Assembly (NCBI RefSeq): GCF_000600335.2
Contig: NZ_KK088560.1
Coordinates: forward strand, 122,802-186,801
Origin: Rubellimicrobium mesophilum DSM 19309
GTDB taxonomy: Bacteria; Pseudomonadota; Alphaproteobacteria; Rhodobacterales; Rhodobacteraceae
DNA: 64,000 nt
Direction of reading: 5' to 3'
The translations under genes were made by a program, and so were the position numbers. Each line of letters opens with the position of its first letter. Position 1 is the first letter of the stretch. The notes under the pieces are model-generated. The model saw nothing but the letters and a program-made list of their open reading frames with translations. It was not told the DNA's origin and did not search any database. Shown piece by piece: positions 56,805 through 64,000 of the stretch.

Positions 56805-57494
56805 TCAGCCCTCGGGCTCGTCGTCGTCGGCGTCGCGGCCCGCGCCCCCGGTGAAGGCCCAGACGGCGAGGCCCACCCAGGTCGCCACGTAGAGGCTGAG
56901 GACGACCAGCACGAGCCAGCCCGGGATCGGGCCGACGGCGGCGCGGTCCATCACGTCGCGGAGGGAGCGGGCGGGCTCGGGATGCTCGATGAGCTTGCCG
57001 GCATAGGCGAGGGTCTGGACGGCGAGGATGTAGAGGTAGTTGCTCCGCACCCGCCGGGCGACGGCGGTGAGGGTCGAGATCGGGTAGCGCGGCTCGCGGT
57101 AGTCGCGGGCGAGCTCGGCCCGCCAGTCGGCCGGGGCGCCACGCCCTTCGAGGAGGGGGACGAGGAAGCGCGTCTCCATGAGGCGGGACCGCTCGCGCCA
57201 GACGTTGAAGTAGCGGTAGCGCCGCGCCTCGATGAACAGGAAGACGAGGAGGAGGACGCCGGTCAGGAGGAGCGGCAGCGCCGAGGCGTCGGGCGCCGCG
57301 AAGGTGAGAGAGAGCGCGAGGCCCAGCGTCACGATGGACCAGTTCGTCGTGGTGTCGAGCCGGGTCCGCCAGACGGTGCCGCGATAGACCTCGGCACGGT
57401 AGAGGTGGGCGAGGGTCCCGAGCTCGCCTGGACCCAGCGGGGGCAGCGGATCGGGGCCTCGGGGGTCGGGGCGCGGATCGGGCTGGAGGCTCAT
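56805..57494 (-). CDS. DUF2270 family membrane protein, copy 2
   Basis: 229 residues. GTLAHLYRAEVYRGTVWRTR, LDTTTNWSIVTLGLALSLTF, IEARRYRYFNVWRERSRLME and ARDYREPRYPISTLTAVARR: the same family and architecture as the gene at 55106-55786, clearly a duplication. It is divergent from ccoG and might share the FNR box at 57543. Confidence 0.85.
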   Translation of the reverse strand: MSLQPDPRPDPRGPDPLPPLGPGELGTLAHLYRAEVYRGTVWRTRLDTTTNWSIVTLGLALSLTFAAPDASALPLLLTGVLLLVFLFIEARRYRYFNVWRERSRLMETRFLVPLLEGRGAPADWRAELARDYREPRYPISTLTAVARRVRSNYLYILAVQTLAYAGKLIEHPEPARSLRDVMDRAAVGPIPGWLVLVVLSLYVATWVGLAVWAFTGGAGRDADDDEPEG

Positions 57495-57542
57495 GCGCCA
57501 GAGGTGCGGCAGCCTGTCGCGCGGTCAAGCGGGAGGCGCGGC

Positions 57543-57556
57543 TTGATCCAGGTCAA
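57543..57556 (+). promoter_or_regulatory. FNR box of the ccoGHIS operon
   Basis: TTGAT-CCAG-GTCAA matches the consensus TTGAT-N4-ATCAA at 9 of 10 positions, 64 bases upstream of the ccoG ATG and 49 bases from the divergent DUF2270 start. Confidence 0.8.
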
Positions 57557-57619
57557 GGCGCGGGAGCACGAGGCGGGCCATAGGGGCACGAAGAACAACA
57601 CGTCCGCCGGGAAGCGATC

Positions 57620-59137
57620 ATGAGCCAGTCCAGCACGCCCTCCCTCTATGCCGCGCGGGAGCCGGTCTTTCCGCGACGCGTGAAGGGCAAGTTCCGCACG
57701 CTCAAGTGGGTCATCATGGCGATCACCCTGGGCATCTACTACCTGCTGCCCTGGGTGCGCTGGGACCGCGGGCCGGAGCTGCCCGACCAGGCGGTGCTCG
57801 TGGACATGGCCGGGCGGCGGTTCTTCTTCTTCTGGATCGAGATCTGGCCGCACGAATTCTACTTCGTGGCCGGATTGCTCATCATGGCGGGGCTGGGGCT
57901 CTTCCTCTTCACCTCGGCGCTCGGGCGGGTCTGGTGCGGCTACGCCTGCCCGCAGACCGTCTGGACCGACCTCTTCATCCTGACCGAGCGCTGGGTCGAG
58001 GGCGACCGCAACGCGCGGGTGCGGCTCTGGAACGCGCCCTGGTCGCTGAACAAGGCGCGGCTCAGGATCATCAAGTGGACGATCTGGCTCGCCATCGGGA
58101 TCGCGACGGGCGGGGCCTGGGTCTTCTACTTCGCCGACGCGCCGACGCTGCTGATGAACCTCCTCACCGGGCAGGCGCATCCCGTGGCCTACATGACGGT
58201 CGCCACACTGACGGCCACGACCTTCCTCTTCGGCGGCTTCTTCCGCGAGCAGATCTGCATCTACGCCTGCCCCTGGCCGCGCATCCAGTCCGCGATGATG
58301 GACGAGGAGACGATCACCATCGGCTACCGCGACTGGCGGGGCGAGCCCCGGGGCCGTGGCGCGCGGACCCCGCGCTCGGGCCAGCAGCCCCCGGCCTTCC
58401 AGGCGCTGGAGCGCATGGCGGCGCCCGGGACCCTGATCGCGCAGGGCGCCGCGCCGGTGGCGAAGGGCGACTGCGTGGACTGCATGGCCTGCGTCAACGT
58501 CTGCCCCATGGGCATCGACATCCGCAACGGCCAGCAGATGGAGTGCATCACCTGCGGGCTCTGCATCGACGCCTGCGACGACGTGATGTCGAAGCTCGGG
58601 CTGCCGCGCGGCCTCATCGACTACTTCACGCTCCAGGACGAGCAGAAGGAGCGGGCGGGCGGGCAGGCCAAGGCGGTGTGGCGCCACATCCTGCGGCCCC
58701 GGACGATCCTCTACACCTCCATGTGGTCGGCGATCGGCGTGGGGCTCCTGGTGGCGCTGTTCATCCGGGCCGACATCGACATCTCGGTCGCGCCGGTGCG
58801 GAACCCCGTCTACATCACCCTGTCGGACGGCACGATCCGCAACGCCTACGACTTGCGGCTGCGCAACAAGAACCACGAGCCACGCGAGTTCGCGCTGTCC
58901 TACACCGCCCACGCGCCGCTGAACCTCCATGTCGAGGGGGTCGAGGGAATCTCCGTGACGGTGCCCGCCGACGAGACCACGCAGGTGCGGCTCTACCTCG
59001 ACGCGGCGGCGCAGACCGAGGCGGCCGAGGCCGAGCACAGCGACGTCCGCCTCTGGGTGACCGACATCACCAGCGGCGAGCGGGCCAGCGCCGAGACCCA
59101 CTTCAACGGCGTGGCGCAGGACCATGATCAGGACTGA
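57620..59137 (+). CDS. ccoG: cbb3 oxidase maturation iron-sulfur protein CcoG/RdxA
   Basis: 505 residues; membrane ferredoxin-like protein that reduces copper for cbb3 assembly. Membrane part with WVIMAITLGIYYLLPWVRWD, RRFFFFWIEIWPHEFYFV, VWCGYACPQTVWTDLF and YACPWPRIQSAMMDE; two 4Fe-4S motifs CVDCMACVNVCPMGID and CITCGLCIDACDDVM; C-terminal immunoglobulin-like domain after ~370. First gene of ccoGHIS with its own FNR box. Confidence 0.95.
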   Translation: MSQSSTPSLYAAREPVFPRRVKGKFRTLKWVIMAITLGIYYLLPWVRWDRGPELPDQAVLVDMAGRRFFFFWIEIWPHEFYFVAGLLIMAGLGLFLFTSALGRVWCGYACPQTVWTDLFILTERWVEGDRNARVRLWNAPWSLNKARLRIIKWTIWLAIGIATGGAWVFYFADAPTLLMNLLTGQAHPVAYMTVATLTATTFLFGGFFREQICIYACPWPRIQSAMMDEETITIGYRDWRGEPRGRGARTPRSGQQPPAFQALERMAAPGTLIAQGAAPVAKGDCVDCMACVNVCPMGIDIRNGQQMECITCGLCIDACDDVMSKLGLPRGLIDYFTLQDEQKERAGGQAKAVWRHILRPRTILYTSMWSAIGVGLLVALFIRADIDISVAPVRNPVYITLSDGTIRNAYDLRLRNKNHEPREFALSYTAHAPLNLHVEGVEGISVTVPADETTQVRLYLDAAAQTEAAEAEHSDVRLWVTDITSGERASAETHFNGVAQDHDQD

Positions 59138-59181
59138 GCGCGCCCGCGCCTGGACCTCCCTCAACGGAAAGGCCGAATGAC

Positions 59182-59646
59182 ATGACCTCGCTCTTCCGCG
59201 GACCGATCACCGGCCCGAAGGCCTTCGCGATCTTCTCCTCGTTCTTCCTCGTCATCATCGCCGTGAACGTGGTCATGGCCTACCAGGCGGTGCACACCTT
59301 CCCGGGCCTCGAGGTCGAGAACTCCTACGTGGCGAGCCAGACCTTCGACGCCGAGAAGCAGGCGCAGGAGGCGCTGGGATGGACCGCGCACGCCACCGTC
59401 GCGGACGGGAAACTGGTGCTGCGGGTCACGGGAGCCGACGGCCGGCCGGTGCAGGGCGCCACGATGAACGCCGTGCTGGGCCGGACCACCGAGGAGACCG
59501 AGGACCAGGTGCTGGCCTTCGCCTTCGACGGGGAGGCCTGGCGCGCGCCCGCCAAGGTGGAGCGCGGTCATTGGGAGCTGCGGATCGACGCCGTGGCCGT
59601 GGACGGGACGCCGTTCCGCCAGCGGCTCGACCTGAACGTGGAGTGA
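59182..59646 (+). CDS. ccoH: cbb3 oxidase assembly protein CcoH/FixH
   Basis: 154 residues. N-terminal helix FAIFSSFFLVIIAVNVVMAY; then the short FixH motif TFPGLEVENSYVASQTFDAE and a periplasmic beta domain. It helps assemble the CcoNOP core. Starts 45 bases after ccoG; ccoI follows 4 bases later. Confidence 0.92.
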   Translation: MTSLFRGPITGPKAFAIFSSFFLVIIAVNVVMAYQAVHTFPGLEVENSYVASQTFDAEKQAQEALGWTAHATVADGKLVLRVTGADGRPVQGATMNAVLGRTTEETEDQVLAFAFDGEAWRAPAKVERGHWELRIDAVAVDGTPFRQRLDLNVE

Positions 59647-59650
59647 GGCG

Positions 59651-61834
59651 ATGAGCGTCACCGAGGCCCCCGGCGGGATCGGCTGCATCGGCTGCATCAC
59701 CGCGCCCGCCGCACAGGGCAAGGGCGAGGCGGCGGCGGAGGACGAGATCGTCCTCGCGGTACCCGCCGCCGACTGCGCGGCCTGCATCCCCGAGCTGGAG
59801 GAGGGCCTCGCGGGGTTCCCCGGCATCCGCGACGTGCGGGTGAACTTGTCGCTCCGTCGGCTGCGGGTGCGGCACGACGGGACGCTCACGCCGGAGCGGC
59901 TCATCCCGGAGGTGGCGCGGCTCGGCTACGAGGCGCTGCCGCTGGACCTCGTGGCGCTGTCGGGGACCGAGAACGACCGGGTCGGGCGCGACCTGCTGAT
60001 GCGGCTGGGTGTGGCGTTCTTCGCGATGATGAACGTGATGCTGCTGTCGGTGGCCGTATGGTCCGGGGCGGACGGCGTCACGCGGGACATCTTCCACCTG
60101 ATCTCGGGCGCCATCGCCATCCCGACGGTGCTGTTCTCCGGGCAGCCCTTCTTCCGGTCGGCTTGGGCGGGGGTGAAGCGCGGGCGACTCGGGATGGACT
60201 TCCCGATCTCGCTGGCGCTGGTGCTGGCCTCGTCGATCTCGGTCTACGAGTCGTTCCACGGCGGCGACCACGCGTATTTCGACGCGGCGGTGATGCTGAC
60301 CTTCTTCCTGCTGGGCGGGCGCTACCTCGACCACCGGACCCGGGCGGCGGCGCGGTCGGCGGCGCAGGAGCTCGCGGCCTTGGAGGTGCCCCGGGCGATC
60401 CGGCTCACGACCGAGGGGTCGGAGACGGTGAACGTCGCGGACCTCGCGGTGGGGGACCTGATCTCGGTGCGCCCCGGCGCGCGGGTGCCGGCGGATGGGA
60501 TCGTGACGGAGGGCGAGAGCGAGCTCGACCGGTCGCTGCTGACGGGCGAGTCGCTGCCCGCCCGCGCGGTCCCGGGCGGGGTCGTGAGCGCCGGCGAGGT
60601 GAACCTCACCGGGCCGCTGACCGTGCGGGTCACGGCGGCGGGGAAGGACTCCTCCCTGTCGCGGATCGCGGCGCTGGTCGCGGTCGCCGAGGAGGCGCGG
60701 TCGCGCTACACCTCGATCGCCGACCGGGCGGCGCGGGCCTATTCGCCGCTGGTGCACACGCTGAGCTTCTCGGCCTTCGCGTTCTGGATGTGGCGGACGG
60801 GCGGGGACCTGCGCTTCGCCATCAACATCTCGGCGGCGACGCTCATCATCACCTGCCCCTGCGCGCTGGGCCTCGCGGTGCCGGCGGTGGTGACGGCGGC
60901 GTCGGGCAAGCTGTTCCGAAAGGGCCTCCTCATCAAGTCGGGGACGGCGCTGGAGCGGATGGCGGCGGTGGACACGGTGGTCTTCGACAAGACCGGGACG
61001 CTGACGCTGGGCGCGCCGGAGCCGCTGGACCTGGGCGACCATGACGCGGACGACCTGCGGGTCGCGCTCGCGCTGGCGCAGGGGTCGTCGCATCCGCTGG
61101 CGCAGGCGCTGGCGCAGCGGGCGCTGGGACTGGGCATTCGGCCCGCTCATGTGACCGAGGTCCGCGAGGTCCCGGGGCACGGGATCGAGGGGGTCTGGCA
61201 AGATCAGCGGGTGCGGCTCGGCCGTGCGGACTGGGTGGGCGCCGAGGCGGGGGACGTGACCGCCACGACGCTGCGGATCGGCGGCCAGGAGCCTGTGACC
61301 TTCGCCTTCGCGGACGCGCTGCGGCCGGGGGCGGAAGGGCTGGTGGCGGCGCTGTCCCGGCAGGGGATGGAGTTGCATCTCGTCTCGGGCGACGTGGCCG
61401 GGGCGGTCGAGGGGCTGGCCCAGCGGCTCGGCGTCCCGGCCTGGACGGCGGGGGCGAAGCCCGAGGAGAAGGCCGCCTATGTCCGGGCGCTGACGCAGCG
61501 GGGCCGCAAGGTCCTGATGGTGGGCGACGGGCTCAACGACACGGCGGCGCTGGCCGAGGCGCTGGTCTCGGTCTCGCCGGCCTCGGCGCTGGACGCGGCG
61601 CGGGCGGCCTCGGACATCGTGCTGCTCGGGCGCGACCTGTCGCCCGTGGAGGACGCGCTGCGGATCAGCCGGCAGGCGGTGAAGCGGATGCGCGAGAACT
61701 TCGCGCTGTCGGCGGCCTACAACGTGGTGTCGGTGCCGGTGGCGCTGATCGGGCTGGCCACGCCGCTGCTGGCAGCGCTGGCGATGTCGCTGTCGTCCGT
61801 GACGGTGACGCTGAACGCGCTAAGACTGAAGTGA
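59651..61834 (+). CDS. ccoI: Copper-translocating P-type ATPase CcoI/FixI
   Basis: 727 residues; supplies copper for the CuB site of the oxidase. An N-terminal metal-binding domain with CAAC (ADCAACIPELEEGLAGFPGI) and a further GCIGCIT pair at the start; phosphatase loop LLTGESLPARAV; membrane metal site IITCPCALGLAVPAVV; phosphorylation site VVFDKTGTLTLG; nucleotide hinge MVGDGLNDTAALAEA. Full length for the CtpA/FixI branch. Between ccoH and ccoS. Confidence 0.95.
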   Translation: MSVTEAPGGIGCIGCITAPAAQGKGEAAAEDEIVLAVPAADCAACIPELEEGLAGFPGIRDVRVNLSLRRLRVRHDGTLTPERLIPEVARLGYEALPLDLVALSGTENDRVGRDLLMRLGVAFFAMMNVMLLSVAVWSGADGVTRDIFHLISGAIAIPTVLFSGQPFFRSAWAGVKRGRLGMDFPISLALVLASSISVYESFHGGDHAYFDAAVMLTFFLLGGRYLDHRTRAAARSAAQELAALEVPRAIRLTTEGSETVNVADLAVGDLISVRPGARVPADGIVTEGESELDRSLLTGESLPARAVPGGVVSAGEVNLTGPLTVRVTAAGKDSSLSRIAALVAVAEEARSRYTSIADRAARAYSPLVHTLSFSAFAFWMWRTGGDLRFAINISAATLIITCPCALGLAVPAVVTAASGKLFRKGLLIKSGTALERMAAVDTVVFDKTGTLTLGAPEPLDLGDHDADDLRVALALAQGSSHPLAQALAQRALGLGIRPAHVTEVREVPGHGIEGVWQDQRVRLGRADWVGAEAGDVTATTLRIGGQEPVTFAFADALRPGAEGLVAALSRQGMELHLVSGDVAGAVEGLAQRLGVPAWTAGAKPEEKAAYVRALTQRGRKVLMVGDGLNDTAALAEALVSVSPASALDAARAASDIVLLGRDLSPVEDALRISRQAVKRMRENFALSAAYNVVSVPVALIGLATPLLAALAMSLSSVTVTLNALRLK

Positions 61835-61835
61835 C

Positions 61836-62060
61836 ATGGACGTCCTGATCCTCCTCGTGCCGGTCAGCTTGGGCCTGGGCCTCCTGGGCCTCGGGGCCTT
61901 TGTCTGGACGCTGAAGAGCCGGCAGTACGAGGACCCCAAGGGGGACGCCGCGCGCATCCTGTCGGACCGCTGGGACGACCGGCCCGCGCCGGTGGAGGAC
62001 CGGGCGCCGAAGCAGCGCCGTCCGGACCGGGCGGGGCCGTCAGAGGGCGAGCGGGGCTAG
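61836..62060 (+). CDS. ccoS: cbb3 oxidase maturation protein CcoS
   Basis: 74 residues. LLVPVSLGLGLLGLGAFVWT helix followed by LKSRQYEDPKGDAARIL, the CcoS motif, and a polar tail. Needed for cofactor insertion into the oxidase. Begins one base after ccoI; overlaps the end of the convergent CDF gene. Confidence 0.92.
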   Translation: MDVLILLVPVSLGLGLLGLGAFVWTLKSRQYEDPKGDAARILSDRWDDRPAPVEDRAPKQRRPDRAGPSEGERG

Positions 62061-62647
62061 GCCTCGGCCCGGTGCTCCTCGCGGGCGGCCTCCCAGACCT
62101 CGTGGGCGGCGTCGGCGTTCATGGCGGCGATGGCGAGGCCCACGATCAGGTCGGGCCAGGCGGAGCGCCACACGAACGCCGTCACCAGCCCCGCGCCGAT
62201 GATGGCCACGTTGGCGAGCGCGTCGTTGCGGGCCGACAGGAACGCCGCGCGGGTCAGGCTGCCGCCGTGGTGGCGGAAGCGGACCAGCAGGACCGCGCAG
62301 GAGAGGTTCACCGCCAGAGCGCCGAGGCCCGCGAGCGTGAGCGGCCCGGGATCGGGCGCGACGGGCAGGTTAAACTTCTCCCAGGCGGTCCAGAGCGTGG
62401 CGAGGCTGGGGACCAGCAGGATCGCCGCGAGGACCATGCCGAGACGGGCGCGGCGACGCGCCGGCCAGCCCAGCGCGAGCAGGATCAGCAGGTTGATCGA
62501 GGTGTCCTCGAGGAAGTCCACCGAATCGGCGAGGAGCGAGACCGAGCCGATGGCGAGGGCGACCGCGAATTCCACCCCGAAGTAGCCGAGGTTCAGGGCC
62601 GCGACCCAGGCCACCGCCCGGCGGAGCGCCGGCGTCCGCGTGTCCAT
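62057..62647 (-). CDS. Cation-diffusion-facilitator-like transporter, membrane part only
   Basis: 196 residues. LGYFGVEFAVALAIGSVSLL, ADSVDFLEDTSINLLILLAL (helix II with the Asp pair of the CDF metal site) and RNDALANVAIIGAGLVTAFV (helix V with Asp) show the CDF fold with six helices. The C-terminal cytoplasmic domain of full-length CDF proteins (about 300 residues) is lacking, as in a known short subfamily. Probable inner-membrane zinc or other cation efflux protein; convergent with ccoS. Confidence 0.8.
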   Translation of the reverse strand: MDTRTPALRRAVAWVAALNLGYFGVEFAVALAIGSVSLLADSVDFLEDTSINLLILLALGWPARRRARLGMVLAAILLVPSLATLWTAWEKFNLPVAPDPGPLTLAGLGALAVNLSCAVLLVRFRHHGGSLTRAAFLSARNDALANVAIIGAGLVTAFVWRSAWPDLIVGLAIAAMNADAAHEVWEAAREEHRAEA

Positions 62648-62716
62648 GCGACCCTCCCCGTCGTGACGGGGGCAGGATAGGAGGCCGGGAGGGCGGCGGC
62701 CAGGGGGGCCCCTACC

Positions 62717-64000
62717 CTACTCCAACCCCATCACGAAGTCGGCGCAGCGGCTGCCCAGCATCAGCGCGGGGGCGGTGGTGTTGCCGGCGTTGATGTTGGG
62801 GCAGGCGCTCATGTCGGCGACGCGGAGCCCTTCGATGCCCCGGACGCGCATCCGGGCGTCGAGCACCGCCATCGGGTCGCCGTCCGCGCCCATCTTAGCG
62901 GTCCCCGCCGGGTGGTAGTTGGTCTTGACCATCTTGCGGCAGTGAGCAGCGAGCGACTCGTCGTCGATCTGGCGGGGGTCGGGGAACTTGACTTCCCGGG
63001 TGCGGCTCTTCACCGGCTCGGTGTCGAAGACGCGCAGGAAGAAGCGCTGGCCGTCGATCATGCGGCGCATGTCCTCGGGGTCCTTGAGGAGGTTGGGGCT
63101 GACGACCGGCTTGTCGGCGGGGTTGGCGGAGCGGAGCGTCACGGTGCCGCGCGACCTGGGCTTCACCACGACGGTGGTGATCGTCATGCCGTGGGTGTCC
63201 TGCATGACCTTGAGGAGGTCGCGGTCGAGGTAGACGATGGGGACGCAGAAGGCCTGGATCGTGGGCTCGGCAGTGGGGTCGTTCGGGTTGACGAAGGCGC
63301 CGGCCTCCACGCCCGCCGAGAGGATGCGGCCGGTCCCGAAGGCCTTGAACTGGAGGCCGTTCATGACCATCCGCCAGCCGTTGCCCTGGTTGTAGTAGCC
63401 ATACTTGCCATTGGCGGTGGAGATGATCGGCACCTCGGGGTGGTCCACGAGGTTCTGGCCCACGCCGGGGTGGTCGGCGACCACGTCGAGGCCATGCTCG
63501 CGCAGGTGCGCGGCCGGGCCGATGCCGGAGAGCATGAGGAGCTTGGGCGTGATGAGGGCGCCGGCGGTGAGGATGACCTCGCCCTTGGCATGGCTCTGGT
63601 GCTCCTGCCCCGCCTTGTCGCGCCAGACGACGCCCACGGCGCGACCGTTCTCGATCAGGACGCGTTCGGCGCGGGACTCGAGCCTGAGCGTCAGCCGGGG
63701 GTCCTTCTCGAGCGGCGCGATGAAGGCGTAGGCGGCGGAGGACCGCTTTCCGTGGCGGTTCATGAACTGGTAGAAGCCGACGCCGCGCTGGTTGCTGCCG
63801 TTGAAGTCGGGGTTGAAGGGCTCGCCCAGGGCCTGCACGGCCTGCACGAACCAGCGCGACATCTGGTCGATGTGCCCGGGGTCCGAGACCTGCAAGGGTC
63901 CGTCCACGTTGTGGAATTCGTTGAAGAGGCGGTTGTTGTCCTCCATCCGCCGCATATGGTGGAGGACGGCGGGCCAGGACCAGTCGGCGCCGTCGTTGTT
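62717..64000 (-). CDS. GMC oxidoreductase (choline dehydrogenase-like), cut by window edge
   Basis: The frame is open to position 64000, so the N-terminal FAD-binding part lies outside; about 428 residues are seen. Conserved GMC blocks: GVGFYQFMNRHGKRSSAAYA, EVILTAGALITPKLLMLSGI, GPAAHLREHGLDVVADHPGV, GQNLVDHPEVP and the C-terminal NYHPAGTAKMGADGDPMAVL, ADMSACPNINAGNTTAPALM with the catalytic His/Asn region. It oxidises an alcohol with FAD; choline or another alcohol cannot be decided here. No other gene of a glycine-betaine pathway is in view. Confidence 0.9.
   Translation of the reverse strand, partial: NNDGADWSWPAVLHHMRRMEDNNRLFNEFHNVDGPLQVSDPGHIDQMSRWFVQAVQALGEPFNPDFNGSNQRGVGFYQFMNRHGKRSSAAYAFIAPLEKDPRLTLRLESRAERVLIENGRAVGVVWRDKAGQEHQSHAKGEVILTAGALITPKLLMLSGIGPAAHLREHGLDVVADHPGVGQNLVDHPEVPIISTANGKYGYYNQGNGWRMVMNGLQFKAFGTGRILSAGVEAGAFVNPNDPTAEPTIQAFCVPIVYLDRDLLKVMQDTHGMTITTVVVKPRSRGTVTLRSANPADKPVVSPNLLKDPEDMRRMIDGQRFFLRVFDTEPVKSRTREVKFPDPRQIDDESLAAHCRKMVKTNYHPAGTAKMGADGDPMAVLDARMRVRGIEGLRVADMSACPNINAGNTTAPALMLGSRCADFVMGLE

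Overview
The window is very GC-rich, alphaproteobacterial DNA. Gene content and order (hemN-fnrL divergent pair, uspA, ccoNOQP, ccoGHIS, FNR boxes, DUF2794, a ytfQRT-yjfF sugar importer, a glutathione-dependent formaldehyde branch) point to a Rhodobacterales/Paracoccaceae bacterium of the Rubellimicrobium or Paracoccus type. The genus is a guess. No rRNA, tRNA, CRISPR array or intact insertion sequence was seen.

Layout. 1-4.4 kb is an accessory, decaying stretch. It holds a DNA-methyltransferase remnant, a lower-GC asparagine-synthetase-like gene with no amidotransferase cysteine, fused fragments of an AlpA-type regulator and a zinc-ribbon protein, and a frameshifted hypothetical gene. 4.7-10.2 kb is a sugar ABC importer operon ending in its own GntR regulator. 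10.5-18.1 kb is one giant (about 2530 aa) RTX-type secreted protein on the minus strand, built from an RTX-free N-terminal half, five tandem ~190-residue composite repeats and a type I secretion C-terminus. 18.5-27.9 kb is a mixed stretch: an SDR, a DUF808 protein, a creatininase-like amidohydrolase, an SRPBCC protein, a polysaccharide export protein, several small hypothetical genes and an MFS exporter.

28.0-40.4 kb is the metabolic centre. It carries a lanthanide-type methanol dehydrogenase set (xoxF-xoxG-xoxJ), a CXXCW rhodanese-like protein, a DUF2380/DUF3280-like protein, the PQQ-system ABC transporter parts (binding protein, beta-propeller, ATPase, permease), a second NitT/TauT-type ABC transporter, and glutathione-dependent formaldehyde dehydrogenase. 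Together these can oxidise methanol in the periplasm and formaldehyde in the cytoplasm. The transporter parts resemble the lanthanide-uptake (lut) set of methylotrophs (inference).

40.5-48.0 kb holds housekeeping genes: two I78 inhibitor-like lipoproteins, a GFA protein, DUF2794, an NlpC/P60 protein, leucyl aminopeptidase, carbonic anhydrase, asd and an MFS permease. 48.2-62.1 kb is the oxygen-responsive block: hemN, fnrL, uspA, ccoNOQP, an inserted opposite-strand group with two DUF2270 paralogues, and ccoGHIS, with three FNR-type boxes. 62.1-64 kb has a short cation-diffusion-facilitator protein and a GMC oxidoreductase cut by the window edge.

At least ten otherwise intact genes carry single-base frameshifts, most of them in G or C runs. 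This looks like draft-sequence error rather than gene decay; such genes are annotated over their full span.
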